NCBI GenBank assembly: GCA_030644725.1 | Contig: CP130629.1 | Span: 2,867,501-2,931,500, forward strand | Source of the DNA: Candidatus Electrothrix communis | Lineage (GTDB): Bacteria; Desulfobacterota; Desulfobulbia; Desulfobulbales; Desulfobulbaceae | Length of the DNA stretch: 64,000 nucleotides | Direction: 5' to 3' | In this document: piece after piece, positions 26,806-36,977 of the stretch | Layout of the letters: every line of letters begins with the position of its first letter | How positions within the stretch are numbered: position 1 is the stretch's first letter | Program-made: the position numbers and the translations under genes | Notes under the pieces: generated by a model | The model's database searches: none | The model's input: only the letters and a program-made list of their open reading frames with translations | Told to the model about the DNA's origin: nothing

Positions 26806-27834
26806 TCAATTCGTTATCCGACCCAACTGCTGCTTAACAACAGAAGCCAGAAGAGTAAGCAGATTACTGGTTGTCTTTATGTCCTGTGTCCTCAGATTAC
26901 TTGTAGCATATTTGCTCAACAGGACAAAACCAAGGGATGAGGAATTCATGCAGACACGAAACCAGATTAAGGCGATGGTACGGGCAAAAATCACCGGCTC
27001 ATAACATTTTGTGTTCTTATTTACTTGGATCAATCGTTGCAACCACTGCTCAGCTTGTTCCACTTCTGCCATGTCCCGCAGCTGACAGCTTCGACCTCGC
27101 CCGATATTTCGATGCAACCTGAGTTCTTCTTCTGACGGCTGTATGCCTAATTTATGCAAAAGAGGCAAAGCGACCCGTGCAGCCTGTTTATCCATAGCAT
27201 CCCAGTCAGATCCTGTCATACTGTTATCATGAACCCGATAACGAAGCAGGATCTCATCCAGATTTACCGTGGGAAAAAGCTCTGTTGCCCGTGCCCAGAG
27301 CTCATAATCCTCTGTGGGATAATATGCACCGTCATACCAAAGATCATGTTGGAGAAACATATCCTTGCGCATCATAACGGAGGGATGACAAAATGGGCAG
27401 TCAAAAAGGGCATATGCCCTGATCGCATCAGATGTTGCCGGGTAAATATCCTTCCGGGGGCTTCCCTGCCCAAAAATCTCAATCGCAGTGCCACACACCC
27501 CAATTGCAGGATGTGCTTCCATATACTCAAACTGGAGCTGTAAGCGCTGAGGAAGAGCAATGTCATCTGCGTCCATCCGGGCGATATACTTTCCCTTGGC
27601 CTCTTTCATACCGCGATTCAAGGCACCGGAAAGTTTCAGCCGTTCTGGATTTTTCAAGAGACGAATACGAGGATCATCAAAACTCTGAATTATACTCGCT
27701 GAATTATCTGTTGAGCCGTCATCTATAATGAGAAGCTCAAAGGCTGTGTAGGTCTGCGACAAAAGACTCTGGAGAGTCTCGCACAAATAACGCTCACCAT
27801 TATACACCGGAAGCAGTAACGTAATATCAATCAT
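26806..27834 (-). CDS. GT2-family glycosyltransferase
   Basis: A 342-residue enzyme with canonical GT2 motifs: ITLLLPVYNGERYLCETLQSLL, FELLIIDDGSTDNSASI, ARMDADDIALPQRL (DXD), and YPTEDYELWARA (catalytic region). C-terminal helical tail of about 90 residues. It is the third of three consecutive GT2 genes. Confidence 0.92.
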   Translation of the reverse strand: MIDITLLLPVYNGERYLCETLQSLLSQTYTAFELLIIDDGSTDNSASIIQSFDDPRIRLLKNPERLKLSGALNRGMKEAKGKYIARMDADDIALPQRLQLQFEYMEAHPAIGVCGTAIEIFGQGSPRKDIYPATSDAIRAYALFDCPFCHPSVMMRKDMFLQHDLWYDGAYYPTEDYELWARATELFPTVNLDEILLRYRVHDNSMTGSDWDAMDKQAARVALPLLHKLGIQPSEEELRLHRNIGRGRSCQLRDMAEVEQAEQWLQRLIQVNKNTKCYEPVIFARTIALIWFRVCMNSSSLGFVLLSKYATSNLRTQDIKTTSNLLTLLASVVKQQLGRITN

Positions 27835-27864
27835 CCAACAACATCCATCTGTTACTTACTCCCC

Positions 27865-28980
27865 TTAAACCTTTAACTTCTTCCATAAGGGATAAATCCC
27901 AGCCAAGGGCCTTTCCACATATTTGTACGACAAATAAGAAAAAAAAGCAGTTGCAGAAAAAAAGAGGACAAATTGAATTTGAGGCGATACCTGTTCAAAT
28001 TCATTGACAAATGATAAAATTATCTTATGCCCCAAATAAGCACTGAAGCTCACTTTTCCCCAGAAAGTAAAAAATGAGTTTTCCATCAAACGTCGTATAA
28101 TTCCGTTACCTAGAAGCGTCGTCAGGATCAGGCCACTACTCAGTAAACCAAAGAGAATAAACTGATGCTGAATATCCAGTTGACCTGCCCACGAACCGAA
28201 TAATTTCTTGAGTACATTTGGAACAAGAAAAAAGAACGATATAATCATCATACATGACAATAAATTACACAAACGCTGTCGCTGATCAGTACATGTATCT
28301 TTATCTTTTTTTCTTTTCTCCTCTATCAGTTTGTACACTTTTGCTGTTACTGATCCCAAAAAAAACACCGGTAAAAAGGGGAGAACGTGAACCGTGTATT
28401 CAGGAGGAAAAAGGAAATGCCAACCTGTACAAAAAACAACACTACCAAAGAGTAGATGATAATAATTCGATTGTCGAGCAAGAAAAAAGGCTATCAAGGG
28501 AAGAAGAAAATAATATTGAAATTCAACAGGAATAGTCCAAAAAAAGCCTTCTGCATCCAAGAGCAGTAAGCTCTTCAAAATCATCTGTAAAGAAAGAGGG
28601 ACGATAAGAACCCCTGCTTTATACAGCATAAAGTATGTCCCTAACGCGAGAATAAAGAGCGGATAGATCCTCAGGATACGCCGAAGAAAATAATGCTGCA
28701 AAGCAGATGCGCTACACTGCTGTTCATCGTCCAATTCCAAGAACTGTCGCGTTAATAAAAATGCACTTAAAGCAAAAAAAAGAAAAACTCCGTAATGACC
28801 AGCTCCACTCAAGTTAACCTGCTCAAACAACAGCACCTTGTCATTTGAAGCATGGGACAGGAGGACAAGAAGAACCGCAAATCCTCGAATACCATGTAAC
28901 GGTTCTAGCGCCCTTACCCCTTCCCTCTTCACATGAACATGCTGCTTAAACATCATTTTCCCATCAACACGAATACCCAT
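27865..28980 (-). CDS. Acyltransferase-3 family membrane O-acyltransferase
   Basis: A 371-residue protein with about 10 TM helices. Signature at residues 22-45: ALEPLHGIRGFAVLLVLLSHAS (conserved R and H), then FLFFALSAFLLTRQF. It has the length and organisation of OafA/NodX-like enzymes that acylate surface polysaccharide. A GAAGGGTGG precedes ATG 28980. It lies 7 bp after a GT-A type gene. Confidence 0.9.
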   Translation of the reverse strand: MGIRVDGKMMFKQHVHVKREGVRALEPLHGIRGFAVLLVLLSHASNDKVLLFEQVNLSGAGHYGVFLFFALSAFLLTRQFLELDDEQQCSASALQHYFLRRILRIYPLFILALGTYFMLYKAGVLIVPLSLQMILKSLLLLDAEGFFWTIPVEFQYYFLLPLIAFFLARQSNYYHLLFGSVVFCTGWHFLFPPEYTVHVLPFLPVFFLGSVTAKVYKLIEEKRKKDKDTCTDQRQRLCNLLSCMMIISFFFLVPNVLKKLFGSWAGQLDIQHQFILFGLLSSGLILTTLLGNGIIRRLMENSFFTFWGKVSFSAYLGHKIILSFVNEFEQVSPQIQFVLFFSATAFFSYLSYKYVERPLAGIYPLWKKLKV

Positions 28981-28987
28981 CCACCCT

Positions 28988-29821
28988 TCAGTTACGAAAA
29001 CGCCTGCGCAGATTTGATAAAAGACTCTTTATCGGACGTGGTAAGACCTCGAAAACCCCATTACTCAGGGCTTCAAGACTACTCTTATACGTCAGCAACT
29101 CATGGGTAAAAATACGCCCAGGATGCATAAGAAAAACTCGATAATCAAAATTTGCGTTCAATCTGGATTCCAAACGTTCAAAATTTGCGTGTCGTCCATG
29201 AATAATCTTCACCCTACTCCCTTTTCCCGCAAAATTAGGCCCTATATTGCGAAAATTATACTCCTGGGGCAAAACAAGGAATCGAGCAGCTGAATGATAT
29301 AGAGCAGCTCGAAAAGAATGTTGATCATGATGGGGTTTACTCGCCGAAGCCAGCTGTTTTTTATACTCTATTGGCCAATCGTGCAAAACCTCCAACGCCT
29401 CAGAAGTTTTTTTAAATGCAATAACTCCGGTATTCGGTTCTGGAAAACATTCTGGGATGTCCGGGAGCTGATATTGTACCCTATAGGGTGGATGAGCAGC
29501 AGCGATATCATATTGATCAAGCACGTCAAAAAGCTCATCAACGCGATCACAGAGATAGGTGTCCGTATCAAGGAATAATGTCCTGTCATAGGGGGAATCA
29601 ACCAGAGGATACATTTTATCCAGGCAGGAGTTCGTTACCTGGGTAAGATGAAAAACAGCATCGACTCCCTCTGGAGGGTGACCAACCAGATCCTGAAGAT
29701 CGGTAAACAGGGTAATCGGAAGCCCCGGCATCTGCTTTTTGACAGACCGAACAGAAATTAATGCCTCAGTAACAAATTTTTCGCCTGTCGCCACATAGAC
29801 GACACCTCGTGATTCCGACAT
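28988..29821 (-). CDS. GT-A fold glycosyltransferase-like protein (GT8-like)
   Basis: A ~277-residue protein. Start is ATG 29821, preceded by GAGGAA; the extra five codons to a TTG at 29836 are not needed. The order is GVVYVATGEKFVTEALISVRSV, PITLFTD and a metal-binding TLFLDTDTYLCD, close to GT8-type galactosyl/glucosyltransferases and to DUF-type nucleotide-diphosphosugar transferases. The DTDT motif supports a retaining GT-A enzyme. It starts 8 bp after the sulfotransferase stop. Confidence 0.8.
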   Translation of the reverse strand: MSESRGVVYVATGEKFVTEALISVRSVKKQMPGLPITLFTDLQDLVGHPPEGVDAVFHLTQVTNSCLDKMYPLVDSPYDRTLFLDTDTYLCDRVDELFDVLDQYDIAAAHPPYRVQYQLPDIPECFPEPNTGVIAFKKTSEALEVLHDWPIEYKKQLASASKPHHDQHSFRAALYHSAARFLVLPQEYNFRNIGPNFAGKGSRVKIIHGRHANFERLESRLNANFDYRVFLMHPGRIFTHELLTYKSSLEALSNGVFEVLPRPIKSLLSNLRRRFRN

Positions 29822-29828
29822 GATTTCC

Positions 29829-30656
29829 TCACCCAATCTTACAGGTTATGGCTGGAAGTATATCACGAAGTGCCTTAGCATCCATGAGGGAAATGACCTC
29901 CTTCTCCAGCTCCGATATATTTTCCGGCAGAGTAACCTTTTTCTTTGTTTCCAGGGACTGATTAACTTTTACTCTGGTCGCACGGAAAAACAAAAATCGA
30001 GTCAGCCAAACAGGACGACGCATATCCAATTCTAAATCTGAAAAACACGCCTTGAGACCTGAAAACGTCTTTAGGCTGGCAAGAGTGGTTTCAGCTATCC
30101 GTGAGCCAGCAGCTTTGAAGAGTGCCCCATAGACACACGCCCTCCTCTCAATTTCCAGACAATACCAATAGCAGAGCTGGTAATCATGGAGTTTTTCCCA
30201 TTGAGGAAGATGCAACACCCCTGGATCATCCGGTGACAGGTAAAAAGAGCACCCTTTATCACTCCGCCCCGGTATCGTTCCCATAGTAAACATGCTGCAA
30301 GCAACATCCCTTGCCGGTCTCCGATGGAGAATAAGATCAGGAATAATTTTAAACTCAAGCAGGGACTCCAGGAACCCCTTGCAGACGAGATGACTAGTTT
30401 CAACATAAATATCAGCAGGAGCTTGAAGGATAGCGGGAAATTTATCCGTCAGCCAGAAATCATTGGCTAATTGCGGGTTATCTTGGACTTCCCGTAACAC
30501 TTTGACAAATTCTGGTGCTGGCTCGTGAACTGAGTATACTTTGCGTGCATACCCAAAAATAGATGTCAGATAGGCTGTACCGCTCCGGCCGGTAGTCACG
30601 GTAAATATCAACCTTTTCTTAAGCAGTTGATCTACTGCGGACAAAGTTTCAGGCAT
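29829..30656 (-). CDS. Sulfotransferase-family protein
   Basis: A 275-residue P-loop protein: the 5'-phosphosulfate-binding loop LIFTVTTGRSGTAYLTS near residue 15, then LTDKFPA and a second basic motif (LILHRRPARDVACS) matching the 3'-phosphate-binding R...S of sulfotransferases. These enzymes move sulfate from PAPS to a hydroxyl. In this setting the acceptor is probably a sugar of the surface glycan. One of three sulfotransferase-like genes in the region. Confidence 0.75.
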   Translation of the reverse strand: MPETLSAVDQLLKKRLIFTVTTGRSGTAYLTSIFGYARKVYSVHEPAPEFVKVLREVQDNPQLANDFWLTDKFPAILQAPADIYVETSHLVCKGFLESLLEFKIIPDLILHRRPARDVACSMFTMGTIPGRSDKGCSFYLSPDDPGVLHLPQWEKLHDYQLCYWYCLEIERRACVYGALFKAAGSRIAETTLASLKTFSGLKACFSDLELDMRRPVWLTRFLFFRATRVKVNQSLETKKKVTLPENISELEKEVISLMDAKALRDILPAITCKIG

Positions 30657-30678
30657 AATTTTACTTGGTTTTCAAAAG

Positions 30679-31866
30679 TTACGTTCGTTCAAACCATTCC
30701 TGGACGGTCCGGCAGATATATCTTCCAACAGGGAGTGGGGCCAAATATGTGTCAAAGGCAGTCTGATTATGCTGGCGAGTCATTTGCCACTGCTCATCAG
30801 TCATCCTGTTGAAAAAAGTTGCGAGGTCCGACCATTCGTTTTCCGTATATAATAACCTAAAATCTTCCAAAGGAAAATACGGCTCAAACAGGGGTCTATC
30901 CATGAGAATAGGGCCGCCCGCAATAAGAGACAAAAAGGTGATTGCCCGCCATCCCCAATGTTTCCCTGTCGGAAATAGAGCGAGGCGGGAGGATGTTATC
31001 ATCTCTTCATAAGATTTTGGAAACGTCTGTTTGCTGTTGAGCAAGTTGCGTACATATCCATATTCATTCTTTGGAATTTCTTTCAGCCACCACGGATTAG
31101 GATCATCACCCTGCGCTGAAGACAAGGATGAAAAGATATTTTTCTCTGGAAATTTTTCCAATGCCTTATACAATTGCACCCTGTGCCAGGGCCAGGCCCA
31201 GAGGGATTCCCTGATAACTGCATCGTATTCCAAATGATGATCTCTATATCCGAGAAGCTGGTCATAACGTAGCTTAAACAGACGATACTCGGGATCAAGT
31301 GCTCCGAACCTTTTACGTGGCAGACGCTTCCGCAAAAAACGACCTGCGAGCCAAAAAAGTATGGCTGCCTGTTTTGTCCTCCTGAAACGGCGGACTGGCA
31401 TATCCATGACCACCGGGAAGGGAATAAAACGAATCAGTTTTTCAAAATACGCACCGTAATCATGCTCAATCCGTTCAAAACGTCGCCTATAGACATCCAG
31501 ATCATATCGTTTCTGCCAGGAGTATGGGGTCAGGAAACGATGTCCCTCATGAATCTCCCGGCTGTATGCGCTACAGAAGTAAAGATCGACATCCTTAATA
31601 GCCGATGACAGATAAAAAAAGCTCTCCGATGTATCAAGCACTACCTTACAGTGCCGATTTCCTTGGTAGGCGACAAAAAAGGCTTGGGCTGGACTTAAGG
31701 CAGCTCTTGTTTCTTGAGGGAGCAGATTCTCATCAAAGGCTGAGGGATGCACCTGGATGAATTCTGCCTCACCGGATCGGGCGAGCTCCATCAAGGCGAA
31801 CTTCGCATAGAGGACACTACGATCCGCTTTATCCAGCCATTCAATACGCAAACGATCCTGACCCAT
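30679..31866 (-). CDS. Exostosin-like glycosyltransferase (putative)
   Basis: A 395-residue soluble protein without a clear N-terminal motif. The C-terminal third has the pattern of a GT-B or exostosin-like domain: SYEEMITSSRLALFPTGKHWGWRAITFLSLIAGGPILMDRP, which resembles the donor-site loop where a processive enzyme binds a nucleotide sugar. The N-terminal domain (residues 1-210) includes an AEFIQVHPSAFDENLLPQE stretch and basic patches. Family assignment is tentative; context (glycosyltransferase cluster) supports it. Confidence 0.55.
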   Translation of the reverse strand: MGQDRLRIEWLDKADRSVLYAKFALMELARSGEAEFIQVHPSAFDENLLPQETRAALSPAQAFFVAYQGNRHCKVVLDTSESFFYLSSAIKDVDLYFCSAYSREIHEGHRFLTPYSWQKRYDLDVYRRRFERIEHDYGAYFEKLIRFIPFPVVMDMPVRRFRRTKQAAILFWLAGRFLRKRLPRKRFGALDPEYRLFKLRYDQLLGYRDHHLEYDAVIRESLWAWPWHRVQLYKALEKFPEKNIFSSLSSAQGDDPNPWWLKEIPKNEYGYVRNLLNSKQTFPKSYEEMITSSRLALFPTGKHWGWRAITFLSLIAGGPILMDRPLFEPYFPLEDFRLLYTENEWSDLATFFNRMTDEQWQMTRQHNQTAFDTYLAPLPVGRYICRTVQEWFERT

Positions 31867-31894
31867 TGGCTCCTAATATACCGAAATACCGAAT

Positions 31895-33010
31895 TCAGAC
31901 CAAGCTAGCAAAAACTTCACAATGCCTCCTTATCCAACCCTTCCGGTCAAGTAAACTGACAGCCCGCTGCCTGGCAGCTACACTGTATTTCGGTAAATCC
32001 CGAACAACCTGCAAGACAGCTTCGGAAAGTGAATCTGCGTCCGGCGGATGATCCTTTTCCCAATCCAAGAGACCAGGTACGCCAACGCCCCCCTCCTCAC
32101 CGACTAATTCCGGCACTCCTCCGGTTGCCGAGTAAACAATAGGCAATCCACAGGCCATGGCTTCAACTACCAACCTCGGGCAAGGGTCATTATACTTGGT
32201 ATGCAATAGAATGGAACAGCTGTTTAACAAAACCGGTGCCTGCTCCTGAGTATAAGATCCACTGACAAAGACGTGATCGCTGATTCCTAGCTGGTGGGCA
32301 TACTCTGTTACTTCGCTTAAAGCCTGCTCCTCATCGCACCAGCAGAATCGCCCAGCTATCTTTAAAGAAATCTGTTGATTATGCACTCGAACCTTTTGCA
32401 GGGTTTCCAAAGCCGTATTCACCCGATATCTGGTCCAGTGACTTCCAGATAACAGCAGGATAATATTGTCTTTGGCGGATGTATTATCAAGATTTGGTGA
32501 GAAAATCTCGGTGTCCACCGGGTTATAGAGGATCTCCGACGGAAGCGCAGGACGTTCGCCAAGAAAACGCTCAGCAGAAAGACAACAAAATTCACTCTGA
32601 TAAAAGACATAATCAGCCATGCTATGCAGACGAGCCATAGAACGATTCTCGCGTTCCCATCCGTCTCCGAACCAAGCAGGATAGGCGACTCCATTTTGAT
32701 TAACCACGATTTTTGCACCAGCCCTTTGAGCCATCAAAGCCAAACGAACCGGAAAATATGGAAGAGCACTAGAAACCAAGTAAAGGATATTGGGATGGGT
32801 TGTATAATGGGGAAATGCGTTATTCAAATCCTGGAGCTTTACCAAGCCGCCAAAAACATGTTCACTTGGCCCCGGTACACGATCAAATCCATAATTAACT
32901 CGAACAGGCTGCCCTGTATTCTGTTGAACCTGATGGCTCCAAATTTTACGCAGGCGTGGATAAGAACTGATCCAAATATAGCAGAGGTTAATATAATCAA
33001 GTAGTTTCAA
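31895..33010 (-). CDS. GT4-family glycosyltransferase
   Basis: A 371-residue GT-B enzyme. N-terminal domain with VNYGFDRVPGPSEHVFGG, then ILYNPVDTEIFSPN and a C-terminal donor-binding domain: LLLSGSHWTRYRVNTAL, VFVSGSYTQEQAPVLLNSCSILLHTKYNDPCPRLVVEAMACGLPIVYSATGGVPE (the E-x7-E signature of GT4 in the LVVEAMACG run). Retaining transferases of this class build polysaccharide repeat units. Confidence 0.92.
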   Translation of the reverse strand: MKLLDYINLCYIWISSYPRLRKIWSHQVQQNTGQPVRVNYGFDRVPGPSEHVFGGLVKLQDLNNAFPHYTTHPNILYLVSSALPYFPVRLALMAQRAGAKIVVNQNGVAYPAWFGDGWERENRSMARLHSMADYVFYQSEFCCLSAERFLGERPALPSEILYNPVDTEIFSPNLDNTSAKDNIILLLSGSHWTRYRVNTALETLQKVRVHNQQISLKIAGRFCWCDEEQALSEVTEYAHQLGISDHVFVSGSYTQEQAPVLLNSCSILLHTKYNDPCPRLVVEAMACGLPIVYSATGGVPELVGEEGGVGVPGLLDWEKDHPPDADSLSEAVLQVVRDLPKYSVAARQRAVSLLDRKGWIRRHCEVFASLV

Positions 33011-33971
33011 GATAATACCCTCTCACCCTCAACAGAGCTAACATATCCTGTACCCGTGCATCCCAAGATCCAACCTTGAGCATCTGCTGATAATTTCTGT
33101 CCACCAGTTCCTGATATTCTTCCTGTTCGATGTCCGCTAACACGCTGAGAAGCTGACCTGAATAATCTGTTCGATCTACTTCTATCACCGGATTATAGCC
33201 AAAGATGTCCTGCAACTCCTGCGGGCAATGCCCGACCATCAGACATTTTGAGGACATTGATTCAAAATAGCGGAAGGTTACCGTCTCCATGCCGCCGGAT
33301 CTCTCCAGATCAGTTACCGCCTTAGGGAAACAGACGGATATCCTCGTGTGCCGCCAAGTTTCCATGAGTTGTTCTCGGGTGGAAAACATGCGCTCTTTCC
33401 CCTGAACATATAAATGGGTATAGCTACATTCCTTTAACGCATCAGTAATAGCCTTGTGATATTCTTCTGATCTACGCCCAAGTTCAAGAACATCTACCTT
33501 CCTGTCCTTCAAGGGGATATCAGATGAATATTCAGTAGGATCGGCAGCCTCAGGAAGCCAGAAGCAATGCATTGCCGTTATTTTTTGCTGAAAGTATTCA
33601 GCGGATTGTCGAGCGGTGAAAAACGCCGTTTTCACCCTGAATCTACGAAAAATATTCTCCCATAGCTCATAGTCCTGCGGCCAGCAGTCAAAGCAAAGCG
33701 GGATGACCTCAGCCCAGCAGGAAATGGGAAGCAACCGCGCTGTCTTCGGCCACATCATGGCAACGATATACGCCCGGCCTTTCCGCTGGAAAAAATTTTT
33801 CCCCCATCCCTTATCATCAGCGAGTCGAGCAAGATTCGTTACATACTCCGACTGATGATGCGGCACGGCCACGACACCGGTCTTGGCTAAACTTCTGTTA
33901 AAGGCATGTATGGTTTGTGATCCCGGTCGATTATTATATATTTCAGGAAGAAAGTATAACCGGGAACTCAC
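32997..33971 (-). CDS. Glycosyltransferase family 1-like protein
   Basis: A 324-residue GT-B-like protein. No strong N-terminal signature, but the C-terminal part (SVCFPKAVTDLERSGGMETVTFRYFESMSSKCLMVGHCPQELQDIFG) has the arrangement of a donor-site E-x-M/S-type loop in GT1/GT4-like enzymes, followed by VLADIEQEEYQELVDRNYQQML. Start is GTG 33971 with GGTGGGG upstream. It overlaps the GT4 gene by 14 bp. Confidence 0.65.
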   Translation of the reverse strand: MSSRLYFLPEIYNNRPGSQTIHAFNRSLAKTGVVAVPHHQSEYVTNLARLADDKGWGKNFFQRKGRAYIVAMMWPKTARLLPISCWAEVIPLCFDCWPQDYELWENIFRRFRVKTAFFTARQSAEYFQQKITAMHCFWLPEAADPTEYSSDIPLKDRKVDVLELGRRSEEYHKAITDALKECSYTHLYVQGKERMFSTREQLMETWRHTRISVCFPKAVTDLERSGGMETVTFRYFESMSSKCLMVGHCPQELQDIFGYNPVIEVDRTDYSGQLLSVLADIEQEEYQELVDRNYQQMLKVGSWDARVQDMLALLRVRGYYLETT

Positions 33972-34050
33972 AGTAACCCCACCCGTAACGGTCTGCTTCT
34001 TATCCGAGCAAAACGTACTATGCCAAGGCCAAGTGAATATTCAACCAACA

Positions 34051-36111
34051 TCATACAACTTGTTCCCAGTCCCTGATCCGTCTGGCAAGGTCAATATATC
34101 GCGCAGCTATATCCGCAATACTACGTGTCCAAATAAGCCGTTGAAACGAATTGATATTACGAGCAAGTCTATCCAACTTTTCTAAGGCATCCTGCTCATC
34201 AGTAAACGGCAGTCCCCCAAAAGAAACCAATTCAGGATTACCGCCGTCATCCCTATATAAGGCTGGCAGTCCACAGGCCAGTGCTTCAAGCAGGGCATTG
34301 GAACAGGGCTCATGGAGACTCACAGCGAGATAAATATCATGCTGTCGGAGATAATTTGCAAGCTCATCAGAAGGGACAGCCTGAATATGTCGGATATGCT
34401 GAAACTCTTCCTGCACCCTACCGATAAAGGTATATTCAAAACGGTCCCAGTCTAAATGCGTATCCAGCCATTTAAGGAAGGAGCCCCCCTTTCTGGGATT
34501 ATCCGACCATGCTGATGATACTAGCCGTATCTTCCTTCCCTCTGCAAAAGGTACTCTGCCCTGCGGGTGGAAAATTGTTTCATTAACACTATTATGGATA
34601 ACAACCGGAGAGACCGCTTTAAAACCTAGTGCATAGCTTTCCTTAAAACTATAGGCGGACTGAAAAACAGTGGCTGAGGCAAATTGCCGGTTCAGATCAA
34701 AAATGAGCTCATCTTCGTCCCGGCCTTCCCCACGATATAAGGTTACAGGGCCATCAATCCGATGAATCATTCGTACCGGAAAAGAAGCTGCTTTTTTTTG
34801 AAATTTCTTATGGTCAAACCAACAAGAGTTGCAGATATGCACATCAACAGAACGGGACAACTTATTAACGCTCGTCTCAACCCCTTGCATCTCCATAGCC
34901 CGCTGGAGAGCAAGCATGAACTGATTCCCTCCTCCGTACGGTGGCTTATGAAATTCGTGCCATAGAGATATGCGCAACGCTTTAACAGCTGAAGCGCTAC
35001 CAACCATTCTTTGCAGTCGCAGTGTTATCCTTTCCTTAAAAGAGGGCACAGGGGCAGGAACATCCACCCATTTCTTGGTAACCGTATAGGGTTTAACCTT
35101 CTCAAGATCATTATATAATCTTTCAAAAAGAGGGGCGTTTTTCTCCGGCGTATGCCGTTCCTGAATTCTCTGGTATTGCTTATCAAGGGTCTTATCCAGA
35201 ACGCGATCGCAGGCATGCTGTTCGATCCTTTCCACAGCCTGATCAAAAGCATCATACAGCGAGTCCGGCTCAAGAACATCAGGGGCAATTCCTACCGGAG
35301 TACAAAGGATCGGTGTTCTGGTAGCGGCAGCCTCTAAGACAGAGCGCGGCCCGCCTTCCCAGCGACTGGTTACTAAATGTAGGTCAGAAAGACGATAAAG
35401 TGAGCTGATAACCTCTGCATCGGCAATATTGCATTTCAGATCATCCTGTTCTATCTCCTTGCCAGCAAAGGTGAAAGGTATGCCCTGCTCTCGCAGCTTA
35501 CTACGGATCCAGTGACGTCGGGGGCCAGCAAGGAGAAAATGAACAGGAATCTTCCTTGCTTTGAGAGCAACAGCTATCTCAAGAAGTAGCTCTCCGCCCT
35601 TTTGGTCCTTAGGCTGATGAAGATCATGACCAAAGGAATCCCGCATAAAATTACTGATCAGAAAAGCAGACTCCGGTATCCCATATTGTTTTCGCCGCTC
35701 ATCTCTGCCCTGTTCGGTGGGATTTCCAGGATGGAACACCTTTGTGTCGACAGAATAGGGAATAAAGGTAGAGGAATAGCTCAAGGATTGAAGATCCTGC
35801 TGCGCCTCCTGGGCCATAGTTACCCACATCCCGACCGTATCTCCAGCCCTGATCATGGCAGAGTTTTCGTGGAGTCGCATGAAGTTATTGCAGACATGGC
35901 AGACAATACGTTTTCCTGCCAAGATGCTCTGATCAAGCCCAAAAATAGGCTCTTCCCAGACAGAGTGTAGAACTTCGGCCTGCTCCAGATCCGTCAGGAC
36001 GACTTTATCGCTTAACAGCTCAAGAGATTTTTTGGTCAGAGCAAGATCTGTATCTAATGCCCAGCCATTTTTTTCACTGCCGTATAGATGGACTTTGATG
36101 GGATGGTTCAT
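34051..36111 (-). CDS. Bifunctional glycosyltransferase with two GT4 domains
   Basis: A 686-residue protein with two consecutive GT-B cores. First (about 1-345): FIPYSVDTKVFHPG, FLLAGPRRHW and the GT4 donor motif LVTSRWEGGPRSVLEAAATRTPILCTPVG. Second (about 370-680): VVIHNSVNETIFHP, EYTFIGRVQEEF and LAVSLHEPCSNALLEALACGLPALYRDDGGNPE. Each has an intact E-x7-E-type donor site, so the enzyme may add two sugars in succession. Fusion of two GT4 domains in one chain is known for capsule and O-antigen assembly. Confidence 0.88.
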   Translation of the reverse strand: MNHPIKVHLYGSEKNGWALDTDLALTKKSLELLSDKVVLTDLEQAEVLHSVWEEPIFGLDQSILAGKRIVCHVCNNFMRLHENSAMIRAGDTVGMWVTMAQEAQQDLQSLSYSSTFIPYSVDTKVFHPGNPTEQGRDERRKQYGIPESAFLISNFMRDSFGHDLHQPKDQKGGELLLEIAVALKARKIPVHFLLAGPRRHWIRSKLREQGIPFTFAGKEIEQDDLKCNIADAEVISSLYRLSDLHLVTSRWEGGPRSVLEAAATRTPILCTPVGIAPDVLEPDSLYDAFDQAVERIEQHACDRVLDKTLDKQYQRIQERHTPEKNAPLFERLYNDLEKVKPYTVTKKWVDVPAPVPSFKERITLRLQRMVGSASAVKALRISLWHEFHKPPYGGGNQFMLALQRAMEMQGVETSVNKLSRSVDVHICNSCWFDHKKFQKKAASFPVRMIHRIDGPVTLYRGEGRDEDELIFDLNRQFASATVFQSAYSFKESYALGFKAVSPVVIHNSVNETIFHPQGRVPFAEGRKIRLVSSAWSDNPRKGGSFLKWLDTHLDWDRFEYTFIGRVQEEFQHIRHIQAVPSDELANYLRQHDIYLAVSLHEPCSNALLEALACGLPALYRDDGGNPELVSFGGLPFTDEQDALEKLDRLARNINSFQRLIWTRSIADIAARYIDLARRIRDWEQVV

Positions 36112-36160
36112 TATTCTTACGAAAAGTTAGCCGGAAGCTGCGTAAAAAGCATAGAACGGA

Positions 36161-36967
36161 TTATAGAAAGGGCGTCAAAGGCTTCGTAACAAGCTGCCCA
36201 CGCATATATCTTGCAAGTTTCCAAGGTGATTCTTGTTCCACCCCTACAATTTTCAAAAGGCGTGATTTGATCCTGGCCCAAATATTTTCAGATAATGTAT
36301 CTGAGATATTTTTCCTGATAACCTTCTGGCTATCTGTTACTTTTTCTAAGCTGCTCCTGCGAAGAAAACAGAAGTGCAGGGCACGAAATTCTGCGTCGTC
36401 CCAGCAGATATTTTTATACAGCTCCAGGCGTAACGACTTATCATATCCCTCTTTGAACACGACCTCGCCCCCATGAAGACGCTCAGAGCATGGTCCTGAC
36501 CAAACTGTAATTACCTTGAAATTATAAAGCTTTGTCATACTCCGACAAGGGGGAGCTAAGTAGCCTTGAGCGTACCCTTTTTCAATATTGAAGTCAACAC
36601 AGTTCAGAGCATTGCCAAGGATCATCCATTGCCTCTCATATTCCCCGGCAACGATACGATGTCGGAGCTTCTTCAACCCCACAGGATCATATAACTCATC
36701 TCCATCAACGGCAAAAATCCATGTATTGGTGCCAGCATATCCGCTAATCAAATCGTGTGATTGCGCTGGGCTCGCAATAGAATGATAATAAATTTTCTTA
36801 TGGTGCTGCTGTAGCTCTCTGACCCTGCGTTGTGTATTGTCTTGAGACAGATTGTCTGCCACAATAATTTTATCGCAAAATTCAAGAATATTGACCAACA
36901 CCCTGTCAATAAAAAGGTCTTCGTTTTTTACAAGGACGATACCAATAATGACAGGTGCTGTTGTCAT
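36161..36967 (-). CDS. GT2-family glycosyltransferase
   Basis: A 268-residue protein starting at ATG 36967, preceded by GAGGAT; a 22-codon longer frame to 37030 runs into the neighbour and lacks a site. GT2-like: VIIGIVLVKNEDLFIDRVLVNI, CDKIIVADNLSQDNTQ and IFAVDGDELYDP (metal site). The order and length suggest a glycosyltransferase of the KdtX/WaaE-like kind, working on LPS core or O-antigen, but the specificity is open. It overlaps the methyltransferase stop region by none and is spaced 10 bp. Confidence 0.85.
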   Translation of the reverse strand: MTTAPVIIGIVLVKNEDLFIDRVLVNILEFCDKIIVADNLSQDNTQRRVRELQQHHKKIYYHSIASPAQSHDLISGYAGTNTWIFAVDGDELYDPVGLKKLRHRIVAGEYERQWMILGNALNCVDFNIEKGYAQGYLAPPCRSMTKLYNFKVITVWSGPCSERLHGGEVVFKEGYDKSLRLELYKNICWDDAEFRALHFCFLRRSSLEKVTDSQKVIRKNISDTLSENIWARIKSRLLKIVGVEQESPWKLARYMRGQLVTKPLTPFL

Positions 36968-36977
36968 AACATCCTCA